Shown here one piece after another: positions 43,871-52,735 of a stretch of 64,000 bases of DNA (within the stretch, counting starts at the first letter, position 1; each line of letters begins with the position of its first letter). Under the pieces are notes generated by a model. It was not told the DNA's origin and ran no database searches. It was given only the letters and a program-made list of their open reading frames with translations. Source of the stretch: Geoalkalibacter ferrihydriticus DSM 17813 (GTDB lineage Bacteria > Desulfobacterota > Desulfuromonadia > Desulfuromonadales > Geoalkalibacteraceae); contig NZ_JWJD01000003.1 of NCBI RefSeq assembly GCF_000820505.1, forward strand, positions 278,411 to 342,410, written 5' to 3'. The translations under genes and the position numbers were made by a program.

Positions 43871-44845
43871 ATGGCGGAACTGAGTATTCAAGAACTGCTC
43901 GGAGAAGACGAAGCCGGGCTCGATCTGGAACTGCTGGCCGGTGAAACCGGATTGAGCAACAAGATCAGTGTTCCACGCATTCAGAAACCCGGGCTTGCTT
44001 TGGCCGGTTACACGACGAACCTTCATCCGGATCGCATACAGGTTCTCGGTTCAACGGAACTTACTTACCTGGAACAGTTGCCGCGGGATACCGCGATGCG
44101 CAATCTGGCGGCGCTGTGCGCACTGAATATTTCCTGCCTGATCATCACCAAGGGGCAGGAGCCGCCGGATATCCTCGTTGACGAGGCCGCCAGGCGTGGG
44201 ACGCCGCTGTTGCGCACCCACCATCAGAGTTCAATTTTCATCTCCCTCATCACTAAATTTCTCGAAGAGCGTCTGCTGCCCTCCACCATCACCCACGGCG
44301 TGCTGGTGGATGTGCTGGGCGTCGGGGTTTTGCTTATGGGCAAGAGCGGGATCGGCAAGAGCGAATGCGCTCTTGATCTGATTCTGCGCGGGCACCGCCT
44401 GGTGGCCGACGATGTGGTGCGGGTGCGTTCGAAACTGCCTGCGGTTCTGTTCGGCGAGGGCATGGACCTTTTGCATCACCATATGGAGATCCGTGGCCTG
44501 GGGATTATCAACATCAAGCATCTTTTCGGGGTGGCCGCCATCCGTGAACGGAAAAAGATCGATCTGGTGATCGAGCTGGTGCAATGGGAAGACGGTCAGG
44601 AATATGATCGGCTTGGCCTCGAAGAAGAAACGACCACCCTGCTCGGCATCCAATTGCCCATGCAGCGAGTGCCGGTGCGCCCGGGGCGTAATATTACCAC
44701 CATCGTTGAAGTTGCTGCCCGAAACCAGCTTCTCAAGGAAATGGGTTACCATAGCGCGCGCGAATTTCAGGATCGTCTCGAGCAGCGCATGGCCGAGACG
44801 GCCAGACTGCATTCACATACCATCATTGGAGACAACCTGGAATGA
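43871..44845 (+). CDS. hprK: HPr kinase/phosphorylase
   Basis: A 324-residue bifunctional enzyme. The N-terminal domain (1-130) precedes the kinase domain with P-loop MGKSGIGKSECALDL and the capping region EIRGLGIINIKHLFG. It adds or removes phosphate on Ser46 of HPr. The HPr gene at 48145 keeps a Ser46 in VNGKSIMG, so the substrate is present. It overlaps rapZ by 4 bp. Confidence 0.95.
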   Translation: MAELSIQELLGEDEAGLDLELLAGETGLSNKISVPRIQKPGLALAGYTTNLHPDRIQVLGSTELTYLEQLPRDTAMRNLAALCALNISCLIITKGQEPPDILVDEAARRGTPLLRTHHQSSIFISLITKFLEERLLPSTITHGVLVDVLGVGVLLMGKSGIGKSECALDLILRGHRLVADDVVRVRSKLPAVLFGEGMDLLHHHMEIRGLGIINIKHLFGVAAIRERKKIDLVIELVQWEDGQEYDRLGLEEETTTLLGIQLPMQRVPVRPGRNITTIVEVAARNQLLKEMGYHSAREFQDRLEQRMAETARLHSHTIIGDNLE

Positions 44846-45708
44846 GCAGCAAAAGGATTCTGATCATCACCGGTCTTTCAGGTTCGGGCAAGTCAAGTGC
44901 CGCACGGGTTCTGGAGGATGAGGGTTTTTTCGTGGTGGACAACCTGCCGCTGGTGCTCCTGCCGCGATTTCTGGACTTGACCGAGCACGGTGTGCGCTTT
45001 ACCCCCGATGTCGCTGTGGTCATCGATATCCGTAACCGTGATTTTCTGGCGGATTATGAGTCGACGCTGAAGACCGTGCGCGAGGCCGGCTATCCCGTTG
45101 AGATACTGTTTTTCGAGGCGAACGACGATGCCCTGATCCGGCGCTATTCGGAAACTCGTCGCCGCCACCCATTGGCGAAGCAGGAAGGTGTGCCCGAAGG
45201 CATTGCCCGGGAACGTGAGTTGATGTCAGGTTTCAAACGACTCGCTACGGTGGTCTGTGACACCACGGGACTCACCGTTCACCAATTGCGCGATCAGGTC
45301 TTGGAGACGGTTCTCGGCCGCAGTGGTCAGATGCCCTTGGTGGTGAAGGTGCAATCCTTCGGCTTTCGCTATGGCATTCCCATCGAGTCGGACCTTGTCT
45401 TTGACGTTCGTTTTCTTCCAAACCCGCATTTCATTGAGGAATTGCGCCCCTTGACCGGCCTCAACTCCGAGGTGCGCGGGTATGTCGTCAAGCAGCCGGC
45501 CTGTCAAGAATTTCTCAAGAAATTTCAGGATATGCTCAAATTCCTGCTGCCCTATTACCGGCAGGAGGGAAAGAGTTATCTAACCTTGTCCATCGGATGC
45601 ACCGGTGGGCGGCACCGCAGTGTTTCCCTTGCCGAGGAAATGCGGCCCTTTCTCGCCGGGCAGGGGTTTGTGGTGGAAATCAGTCATCGCGATATAGAAA
45701 AGGGGTAA
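44842..45708 (+). CDS. rapZ: RNase adaptor / P-loop nucleotide-binding protein RapZ
   Basis: A 288-residue protein with P-loop ITGLSGSGKSSA, a Walker-B-like FFEAND, then the C-terminal domain with FGFRYGIPIESDLVFDVRFLPNP and GCTGGRHRSV. In enterobacteria RapZ guides RNase E to GlmZ; outside them the role is less clear (possibly amino-sugar sensing). It is coupled to hprK by an ATGA overlap and lies 3 bp before the PTS EIIA gene. Confidence 0.94.
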   Translation: MSSKRILIITGLSGSGKSSAARVLEDEGFFVVDNLPLVLLPRFLDLTEHGVRFTPDVAVVIDIRNRDFLADYESTLKTVREAGYPVEILFFEANDDALIRRYSETRRRHPLAKQEGVPEGIARERELMSGFKRLATVVCDTTGLTVHQLRDQVLETVLGRSGQMPLVVKVQSFGFRYGIPIESDLVFDVRFLPNPHFIEELRPLTGLNSEVRGYVVKQPACQEFLKKFQDMLKFLLPYYRQEGKSYLTLSIGCTGGRHRSVSLAEEMRPFLAGQGFVVEISHRDIEKG

Positions 45709-45711
45709 GCC

Positions 45712-46113
45712 ATGATCGGACTGGTGATTGCCACCCATGCCGGGTTGGCCCGTGAACTGCTGCTCGCTACGGAAATGATTGTCGGCCCCGTGACGCAGGC
45801 CAGAGCAGTCGGCATTCAGCGCGAGGATAGTGTGGAGGAGGTTCGCGGCGCCCTGGCCGATGCAATTGAAGCGGTTCGCGCGGGCGATCAGGGCGTACTG
45901 ATCATGACGGATCTCTTCGGCGGCACTCCGTCCAATCTCAGCATTTCTTTTCTGGATCCCCAACGCATTGAGGTGTTGACCGGAGTTAATCTGCCCATGG
46001 TTCTTAAATTTTTCAACAGTCGTGACGATCTCAATGTCACCGAACTGGCCGGACAGCTCAAGGCCTATGGCCAGCAGAGCATGGCTCTGGCCAGTGAGTT
46101 TCTCGAACGTTGA
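45712..46113 (+). CDS. Mannose-family PTS EIIA component
   Basis: A 133-residue EIIA(Man) protein. The phosphorylated His is H9 in VIATHAGLA. TDLFGGTPSNLS is the second family motif. It accepts phosphate from HPr and passes it to EIIB. First gene of an EIIA-EIIB-EIIC-EIID set. Confidence 0.93.
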   Translation: MIGLVIATHAGLARELLLATEMIVGPVTQARAVGIQREDSVEEVRGALADAIEAVRAGDQGVLIMTDLFGGTPSNLSISFLDPQRIEVLTGVNLPMVLKFFNSRDDLNVTELAGQLKAYGQQSMALASEFLER

Positions 46114-46185
46114 AATTTGCCGCGGATGGAAAACCCCTTTCCCGATGTTCTTCCGAGAATCCCGCAGGAGCAGGATGGTAGTGCT

Positions 46186-46674
46186 ATGAACATTGTATTG
46201 GCGCGCATCGACAATCGTTTGATTCATGGGCAGGTGCTGGAGGCATGGATTCCTTTCACCCATGCCAACTGCATTGTGGTCGCCAATGACGAATTGGAAA
46301 AGCCCTCTCTGCGGCGGGCTATGATGGAAGCCTCGGTACCGCGTAGCATTAAGGTCATCATCGGTGGCGTTGACGAGGTGTGTCGCCGTTTGCGTGATGA
46401 GGTGCTCGACAACAAAAAGATCCTGTTGCTTTTCGCCAGTTCGAATGACGCATTGCGTGCCCACCGGGGTGGTCTGCATTTTAAAGAACTCAATCTCGGC
46501 AACATGCATGAGGCACAGGGTAAATACCAGCTTTCCTGCACGATCCATCTGGATGAAAAGGATATAGAAAATCTCGCCCTGCTCGAGGCGGAAGGCGTTG
46601 AGATCGTTTCGCGTTGCGTTCCCGCAGACCGTGGACAGCAATGGAAAAAACTGATTCGAAGCATGCCCGGTTGA
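46186..46674 (+). CDS. Mannose-family PTS EIIB component
   Basis: A 162-residue EIIB(Man) with the phospho-His in RIDNRLIHGQV (H14). I chose the ATG at 46186 because family proteins start close to this motif; a 23-codon upstream extension is proline-rich and unlike the family. It passes phosphate to the sugar carried by EIIC/EIID. The 72-bp gap to EIIA is the longest in this operon. Confidence 0.92.
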   Translation: MNIVLARIDNRLIHGQVLEAWIPFTHANCIVVANDELEKPSLRRAMMEASVPRSIKVIIGGVDEVCRRLRDEVLDNKKILLLFASSNDALRAHRGGLHFKELNLGNMHEAQGKYQLSCTIHLDEKDIENLALLEAEGVEIVSRCVPADRGQQWKKLIRSMPG

Positions 46675-46675
46675 T

Positions 46676-47368
46676 ATGCCCTGGAGCGAATTTCTTATAG
46701 GTGCCCTGGCTGCGATTGTGCTGGGCCTTGACCGAACCGCAGTCGGTCAGTTCATGGTGTCGCGACCTATTGTGGCGGGGCCCTTGACGGGTTGGCTGAT
46801 AGGTGATCCCCTCGTGGGTTTGCAGGTCGGCGCCCTGGTCGAGCTGTTGTGGTTGGGACGGCTCCCCGTCGGTGCCGCCATCCCGCCCGACGACACCCAG
46901 GTTGCGGTCTCCAGTACTGTTTTGGCCATCGCTGCCGGCAGCCGCTTGCCGGTGGACGGCGCCCTGGTGATTTTGTTCTGTGTGCTGGCGGCCATGCCGT
47001 TGGCCAAAATTGGTCAGATTTTCGATCGTTTGGCGCGCAACGTCAATGCGCGTTTGGTCAAGCAGGCTGAGGGTGATCTGGCAGCCGGGCATCTTAAGAA
47101 CCTGGAGCGCCGGCATCTGCGGGGGCTGGTGCATTTTACCGCAGCCTCGGCCGGAACCTATGTTTTCATTACGGTACCCGGATGGCTGGCGGTGCTGCTG
47201 GCTGGTGAAATCCTGTTGCCGACCCTGGGCAAGGTGGAGGGTTGGCTGTTGCTGGCCTTTCCCTTGGTGGGAACCGCCACGATTCTGGGTACAATGAACG
47301 TGAGCCGCTCTCTGACTTTGTTTACGGCCTCATTTACGACCGTATTGCTGCTGCTGTGGTTGCTCTAG
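46676..47368 (+). CDS. Mannose-family PTS EIIC component
   Basis: A 230-residue membrane protein with six or more helices. The EIIC(Man) pattern is present: LGLDRTAVGQFMVSRPIVAGPLTGWLIGD, then GALVELLWLGRLPVGAAIPPD. It forms the sugar channel with EIID. It begins 1 bp after EIIB. Confidence 0.9.
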   Translation: MPWSEFLIGALAAIVLGLDRTAVGQFMVSRPIVAGPLTGWLIGDPLVGLQVGALVELLWLGRLPVGAAIPPDDTQVAVSSTVLAIAAGSRLPVDGALVILFCVLAAMPLAKIGQIFDRLARNVNARLVKQAEGDLAAGHLKNLERRHLRGLVHFTAASAGTYVFITVPGWLAVLLAGEILLPTLGKVEGWLLLAFPLVGTATILGTMNVSRSLTLFTASFTTVLLLLWLL

Positions 47369-47375
47369 GCGAGCC

Positions 47376-48128
47376 ATGAAAAATAAGAACCTACCTTTTT
47401 CAATTCTCTTGCGTACCCTGGGCCGCACTTTTTTGCTGCAGGCCAGTTGGAGCTTTGAGCGCATGCAAAGCCTGGGAGCGCTCTATATCATGGCACCGGC
47501 GCTGCGCTATCTCTACCAGGGACAGGATCTGGAGGAGGCCTTTCGCCGCTACATGGTCTACTTCAACACCCATCCATTTATGGCGCCTCCCGTGCTCGGG
47601 GCCACCCTGGCTTTGGAAGAAGGTCAGGCGCGCGGCGAAGATTTGCCCATTGGCCCTGTTGAATTTCGCGAAATGGTCATGGCGCCTTTTGCCGCCATCG
47701 GCGATGCCTTGTTCTGGGGTGGGTTTCGGCCCTTGGCGGCAGTGGTTGCCCTGTTTTTTGCATTCAAGGGTTCGTTGTGGGCGCCCGTGATTTTTGTCGT
47801 TTTGTTCAATCTGCCCCACCTCTGGTTTCGCTTCGGGGGGCTGATGCGCGGCTATTTCAGCGGGTTGCGGATGGTTGAGGTGGTTCAGCGGCGGCATTTA
47901 CCCGATTGGGCGATTCGGGCCAAGGAGGCGACTGTGGTTTTGCTCGGCGGACTCTGCGCCTACCTGACCTTGGTTTCTCTGGGTCGTGAAGGGGTTGCTT
48001 TAGGCTGGGGTCTGTTGTTTTTGCCCATGGTGGTTTTTCTGGGATGGTTGACGCGCAAGGGTGCCTCCAACCTGCTCCTGATTCTGGCAACAACCGGCGC
48101 GCTGCTTTGCCTGGGGCTTTTTTTGTGA
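47376..48128 (+). CDS. Mannose-family PTS EIID component
   Basis: A 250-residue membrane protein. The long amphipathic N-terminus holds SFERMQSLGALYIMAPALRYLY and FNTHPFMAPPVLGATLALEE, the classic EIID(Man) signature. C-terminal helices follow. Partner of EIIC. Sugar specificity cannot be read from sequence. In related deltaproteobacteria only EIIA is often kept, so a complete set is notable. Confidence 0.9.
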   Translation: MKNKNLPFSILLRTLGRTFLLQASWSFERMQSLGALYIMAPALRYLYQGQDLEEAFRRYMVYFNTHPFMAPPVLGATLALEEGQARGEDLPIGPVEFREMVMAPFAAIGDALFWGGFRPLAAVVALFFAFKGSLWAPVIFVVLFNLPHLWFRFGGLMRGYFSGLRMVEVVQRRHLPDWAIRAKEATVVLLGGLCAYLTLVSLGREGVALGWGLLFLPMVVFLGWLTRKGASNLLLILATTGALLCLGLFL

Positions 48129-48144
48129 GGGAAAAGGGACTTTC

Positions 48145-48411
48145 ATGATTCAGAAAGATTTCATCATCAAGAATAAATTGGGGTTGCATGCCCGTGCAGC
48201 GGCGCAACTGGTGCAGACCGCAAACCGCTTTCGCGCTGATGTGATGGTCGGCAAGGATGGCATGGAGGTCAACGGTAAAAGCATTATGGGAATCCTGATG
48301 CTGGCGGCGGCGCAGGGGTCGACGATCAATGTGATGGTCGATGGTGATGATGCCGAGGAAGCTCTTCTGACTATTGGAAAATTGATTGATGACGGATTCG
48401 GAGAAAAGTAA
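48145..48411 (+). CDS. ptsH: HPr phosphocarrier protein
   Basis: An 88-residue HPr. His15 in KLGLHARAAAQL is the enzyme I site, and Ser46 in VNGKSIMG is the HprK site. Both regulatory inputs are therefore possible. It lies 16 bp after EIID and its end overlaps the ptsI start. Confidence 0.94.
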   Translation: MIQKDFIIKNKLGLHARAAAQLVQTANRFRADVMVGKDGMEVNGKSIMGILMLAAAQGSTINVMVDGDDAEEALLTIGKLIDDGFGEK

Positions 48412-50176
48412 CCTTCCGCCCGATACCTTTCTTGTCGGCCTCGGAGTTTCTCCCGGCATTGCCATCGGCAAGGCCTTCTTGTTCAATCGGGCGCGGCAGA
48501 ATCTGGTTGACTGCTATGTGCCGCCTGAATTGGTTCCGGGGGAAGTGCAGCGTTTCCGCACCGCGCTGAAAGAATCGGCCCGGCAGCTGCAGGATGTTAA
48601 AGAACGTGTCAGCTCACCGGAGTTGCGCGAGCATCTCTATATCATCGACACCCATCTTCTCATTCTCGAAGACGATATGCTGGTGCGCGACACGATCAAC
48701 CAGATCGAAGGAGAAAAACTCAACGCCGAGAGCGCGCTACGCCGGACCCTCGATAAATTTCGCGAATTTTTTAATTCCATTGAAGACGAATATCTGCGTG
48801 ATCGACGCAGCGATATAGATTCCGTTGGTGAGCGCCTGCTGCGCAACCTGCTCGGCGAAGGGCAGCGCAGCATGTCGGAAATCGAGGAAAAAGCGGTGGT
48901 TGTGGCCCATCAGTTGTCGCCGGCAGATACCATGCAGATGGATCGTGACAAAGTCATCGGTTTCGTCACGGATGTCGGTGGGCGTACCTCGCACACGGCA
49001 ATTCTGGCCCGTTCGCTTGAAATCCCCGCGGTGGTCGGTCTCGATAATATCAGTTCCCTGATCCGGCAGGAAACGTCAATGATTATCGACGGCAATGCCG
49101 GCACGGTAATCCTCAACCCCTCTGCGGAAACCTTCAAAGAATACTTGAACAAAAAGCAGGCATATGAATACCTCGAAAAAGAGCTCGAGGTTTATCGTGA
49201 GCTTCCGGCCCAAACCCTTGATGGCCATCGGCTTATATTGCGTGGCAACGTGGAGCTTGCCCGTGAGGTGCCTGCGGTATTGGCTCACGGCGGGGCCGGC
49301 GTTGGTCTGTTTCGCTCTGAATTTCTGTTTCTGAACCCCGGCCAGGCGCCTGGCGAGGACGAGCAGTTCGAGATTTATCGTGAGCTTGCACAGAAGATGA
49401 TTCCCGAACCTGTAACGATTCGCACCCTGGATGTCGGCGGTGATAAGTTTGTTCCCGAAATCAATCTTTCGGAGGAAGACAACCCGGCCATGGGGCTACG
49501 GGGCGTACGCTTTTCCCTCAAGGAGCACAATCTGCTCATGACGCAGTTGCGGGCGATTTTACGCGCGTCTTCATTCGGGGAGGTGCGGGTCATGTTCCCC
49601 ATGATCAGCGGCGTCGATGAAATTCGCGCCTGCAAGGATCTGCTGCGCCAGGCCTGCGCCCAGCTTGATGAGCGTAACCAGAGCTATGATGCGGACATCA
49701 AGATCGGGATCATGATTGAGACGCCTTCGGCGGCTCTGATTGCCGATTTGCTCGCACCCGAAGTCGACTTCTTCTCCGTTGGAACCAACGATCTTATTCA
49801 GTATTGCCTTGCAGTGGATCGCGGCAACGAACATGTGGCCTACCTTTACGAACCGCTGCATCCGGCTATTTTGCGCGCCTTGAAAATGATCGGCGATGCC
49901 GGTCGCAAGGCCGATATCGAGGTGGGCATGTGTGGAGAGATGGCGGGTGAGCCGGTCTATGCTTTAATTCTGCTGGGACTCGGTTTCAACGAACTGTCCA
50001 TGAATGCCGCCTGTATTCCGCGCATGAAACGCATTATCCGTCAGGTACGTCGGCAGGATGGCGAAGAACTTTTGGCGCAACTGCTTGACTTGCCTAGGGC
50101 GCGAGATGTCAGCCGTTTTGTCGAAGAGGAGATGGCGCGGCGATTTCCCGGCCTTTTCGGTCCCCCGGAAATCTGA
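48389..50176 (+). CDS. ptsI: PTS enzyme I (PEP-protein phosphotransferase)
   Basis: A 595-residue enzyme that moves phosphate from PEP to HPr. The catalytic His lies in GGRTSHTAILARSLEIPAVVG near residue 202. The C-terminal PEP barrel has LFRSEFLFL, TIRTLDVGGDK and a GMCGEMAG motif. The ATG lies 23 bp inside the HPr gene, coupling both. Length is normal (about 570-600). Last gene of the rpoN-PTS block. Confidence 0.96.
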   Translation: MTDSEKSNLPPDTFLVGLGVSPGIAIGKAFLFNRARQNLVDCYVPPELVPGEVQRFRTALKESARQLQDVKERVSSPELREHLYIIDTHLLILEDDMLVRDTINQIEGEKLNAESALRRTLDKFREFFNSIEDEYLRDRRSDIDSVGERLLRNLLGEGQRSMSEIEEKAVVVAHQLSPADTMQMDRDKVIGFVTDVGGRTSHTAILARSLEIPAVVGLDNISSLIRQETSMIIDGNAGTVILNPSAETFKEYLNKKQAYEYLEKELEVYRELPAQTLDGHRLILRGNVELAREVPAVLAHGGAGVGLFRSEFLFLNPGQAPGEDEQFEIYRELAQKMIPEPVTIRTLDVGGDKFVPEINLSEEDNPAMGLRGVRFSLKEHNLLMTQLRAILRASSFGEVRVMFPMISGVDEIRACKDLLRQACAQLDERNQSYDADIKIGIMIETPSAALIADLLAPEVDFFSVGTNDLIQYCLAVDRGNEHVAYLYEPLHPAILRALKMIGDAGRKADIEVGMCGEMAGEPVYALILLGLGFNELSMNAACIPRMKRIIRQVRRQDGEELLAQLLDLPRARDVSRFVEEEMARRFPGLFGPPEI

Positions 50177-50193
50177 TAACCCATTAAATTGTC

Positions 50194-50222
50194 TTGACTT
50201 TTTTTGTGAACTGCATTATTTC
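50194..50222 (+). promoter_or_regulatory. Possible sigma-70 promoter of metK
   Basis: TTGACT at 50194-50199, a 17-bp spacer and TATTTC at 50217-50222, 45 bp before the metK ATG. The -10 is weak. No SAM riboswitch structure is apparent in the 90-bp leader. Confidence 0.35.
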
Positions 50223-50266
50223 CTGAAACTCTTGTGTCTTACCCTAGTTATAAAGGAGAGCGTTTC

Positions 50267-51436
50267 ATGCCCATGACCGATTTTCTCTTTACCTCTGAGT
50301 CGGTGACTGAAGGCCATCCCGACAAGGTGTCCGATCAGGTGTCCGATAGCATCCTCGATGCCATCCTGACCCAGGATCCCAAGGCCCGGGTTGCCTGTGA
50401 AACCCTGGTTACGACGGGCCTGGCCATGATCGCCGGTGAAATTACCACCACCGCGCGCATCGACTATCCCGAGGTCGTGCGCGCGGCGATCCGCGAGATC
50501 GGCTATAACGATTCCGCCATGGGTTTTGATTGGGAAACCTGCGCGGTGCTTACCAGCATCGATCGCCAGTCGCCGGATATTTCCATGGGCGTGACCGAAG
50601 GCGAGGGCCTCCACAAGGATCAGGGCGCCGGGGATCAGGGGCTGATGTTCGGCTATGCGTGCAACGACACCCCCGAACTCATGCCCATGCCCATCATTTT
50701 CGCCCACCGTCTGACCAAGCGCCTCGCCGAGGTGCGCAAATCCGGGCTTCTGACTTTTCTGCGTCCCGATGGCAAATCCCAGGTGTCCATTCAGTACATC
50801 AACGACAAACCGATTCGTGTTGACGCAGTGGTGGTTTCTTCCCAGCACGCTCCCGAGGTCACCTATGAAACTCTGCGCGAGGGAATCATCGAAGAAGTCG
50901 TCAAGAAGGTCATTCCGGCAGAGCTTCTCGACGAAAAAACCAAATACTTCATCAACCCCACCGGGCGTTTCGTCATCGGCGGTCCCATGGGTGACTGTGG
51001 CCTGACGGGACGCAAGATCATTGTCGATACCTATGGTGGGCAAGGCTCCCATGGCGGCGGAGCTTTTTCCGGCAAGGATCCTTCTAAGGTCGACCGTAGC
51101 GCCTCGTACATGGCCCGCTACATCGCCAAGAACCTGGTGGCCGCGGGGCTGGCCGACAAGTGCGAAGTGCAACTGGCCTACGCCATCGGCGTGGCCGAGC
51201 CCGTGTCTGTCATGGTCAACGCCTTCGGCACCGGCAAGATTCCCTCCAATGACATTGCGCGCGTGGTGCAGGAGGAATTCGATATGCGGCCGCGCGCCAT
51301 TATTGAAAGCCTTGATCTGCTGCGTCCCATTTACCGTAAAACCGCAGCCTATGGGCACTTCGGCCGTAACGAGCCGGAGTTTACCTGGGAGCGGACCGAT
51401 CGCGTCGAGTCCCTGCGCAAGCGGGCGCGCGTCTAA
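50267..51436 (+). CDS. metK: S-adenosylmethionine synthetase
   Basis: A 389-residue enzyme making SAM from methionine and ATP. Motifs are [32 protein letters not shown] and [17 protein letters not shown] chose the ATG at 50267, which has AAAGGAGAG 7 bp upstream; the GTG-initiated extension to 50234 is not needed. It feeds SAM to methyltransferases such as the CFA-like fusion, and AhcY downstream recycles the product. Confidence 0.97.
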   Translation: MPMTDFLFTSESVTEGHPDKVSDQVSDSILDAILTQDPKARVACETLVTTGLAMIAGEITTTARIDYPEVVRAAIREIGYNDSAMGFDWETCAVLTSIDRQSPDISMGVTEGEGLHKDQGAGDQGLMFGYACNDTPELMPMPIIFAHRLTKRLAEVRKSGLLTFLRPDGKSQVSIQYINDKPIRVDAVVVSSQHAPEVTYETLREGIIEEVVKKVIPAELLDEKTKYFINPTGRFVIGGPMGDCGLTGRKIIVDTYGGQGSHGGGAFSGKDPSKVDRSASYMARYIAKNLVAAGLADKCEVQLAYAIGVAEPVSVMVNAFGTGKIPSNDIARVVQEEFDMRPRAIIESLDLLRPIYRKTAAYGHFGRNEPEFTWERTDRVESLRKRARV

Positions 51437-51455
51437 CCTTTTGTCGTACCTCCCG

Positions 51456-51483
51456 ACGGGCCCTCAGCGGCCCGTTTTTTTTG
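51456..51483 (+). terminator. Rho-independent terminator after metK
   Basis: ACGGGCC (51456-51462), loop CTCAGC, GGCCCGT (51469-51475), then a run of T. It separates metK from the mechanosensitive-channel gene. Confidence 0.9.
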
Positions 51484-51634
51484 TGTGAATGTTCATTCGG
51501 TGCGGCCTGTGGCGCGATTGGGCATCGCGGCTGAAGTTACTTTTTTCGGCTGGGCGATCCTAATCCTTGCCGATGGCGGCAGAAGCGCTATCATTTCTTT
51601 GTTGGTTTAAGATTTCATCAGAAAGGAGACAACT

Positions 51635-52735
51635 GTGGAGACGGATGGTTTTGGTTTCTCGGCTTTGTTTTTTTCTCTCGTTTTGCTCGGCCTCGCGGTT
51701 TTTGCCGGCTTGGCCCTGCACAAAGGCCTCTTCCGGTTGCTGCGCCAGTTAAGCGCCAAAACTAAAAGCCGCTGGGATGACGCACTGGTGAAGCATCTCG
51801 CCGCTCCGGCGAAGTGGCTGCTCCCCCTGTTTCTTTTGTTGCTGGTGGCTCCCGGGCTGCGTCTGCCCGAACAGGCGAGCAATATTCTCAGTCACCTGTT
51901 TGGCTTGGCTTTTATCGGCGGTTTTACCTGGCTGCTGGTGGCGGCCCTCTTTGTTCTGCGGGATGTCGTCCTGCACAAGTTTGATGTGGACGCCCAGGAC
52001 AACCTGCGGGCGCGCTCCATGCATACTCAGATCAATGTGCTGGTCAAGGTGGTTCTGGTTGTTATTGTGGTCGTTGCCGTCTCGGCCATGCTCATGACCT
52101 TTGAACCGGTGCGACAAATCGGCGTGAGTCTCCTGGCTTCGGCTGGTATCGCCGGCATCATTCTTGGTTTTGCCGCGCAGAAAAGTCTGGCGACTTTGTT
52201 TGCCGGAATTCAGATCGCCATAACGCAGCCCATCCGTCTAGACGACGTGGTCATCGTCGAAGGCGAATGGGGTCGTATCGAAGAGATCACCCTGACCTAC
52301 GTGGTTGTTCGTATCTGGGACCTGCGGCGACTGGTGGTGCCCATTACTTATTTTATTGAGCAGCCTTTCCAGAACTGGACCCGGGTGACCGCCGATCTTC
52401 TCGGTACGGTGTTCATTTATGCCGATTATAGAATTCCCGTGGCCGAAGTGCGTGAGCAACTGCATGTATTTCTTAAGGAGTCTCAGTCCTGGGATGGAAA
52501 GGTCTGGGGCCTGCAGGTGACCAATGCCACTGACCGCTCGGTGGAATTGCGGGCGCTCATGAGCGCCGTGGATGCCTCTGTCGCCTGGAATCTGCGGTGC
52601 GAAATTCGTGAGAAACTTCTTGCCTGGTTGCAAACCAATTACGCTGAATGTCTGCCGCGTGTGCGCACTGAAATCGAGGGTGAGGTTGCCGACGCTCTGG
52701 CCGGAGCCCGGGAGAAATCAACCGCCGAGCAGTGA
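51635..52735 (+). CDS. MscS-family mechanosensitive channel
   Basis: A 366-residue protein starting at GTG with AAAGGAG upstream. Four helices lie in residues 1-175. The pore helix is SLLASAGIAGIILGFAAQKSLATLFAG, followed by the beta domain DDVVIVEGEWGRIEEITLTYVVVRIWDLRRLVVPI and a cytoplasmic tail. It releases solutes on osmotic downshift. It overlaps the glycosyltransferase start by 4 bp. Confidence 0.9.
   Translation: METDGFGFSALFFSLVLLGLAVFAGLALHKGLFRLLRQLSAKTKSRWDDALVKHLAAPAKWLLPLFLLLLVAPGLRLPEQASNILSHLFGLAFIGGFTWLLVAALFVLRDVVLHKFDVDAQDNLRARSMHTQINVLVKVVLVVIVVVAVSAMLMTFEPVRQIGVSLLASAGIAGIILGFAAQKSLATLFAGIQIAITQPIRLDDVVIVEGEWGRIEEITLTYVVVRIWDLRRLVVPITYFIEQPFQNWTRVTADLLGTVFIYADYRIPVAEVREQLHVFLKESQSWDGKVWGLQVTNATDRSVELRALMSAVDASVAWNLRCEIREKLLAWLQTNYAECLPRVRTEIEGEVADALAGAREKSTAEQ

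Noticed and set aside
50177..50266. Possible SAM riboswitch before metK
   Set aside because: The leader is short and T-rich, with no SAM-I, SAM-II or SAM-IV pattern.
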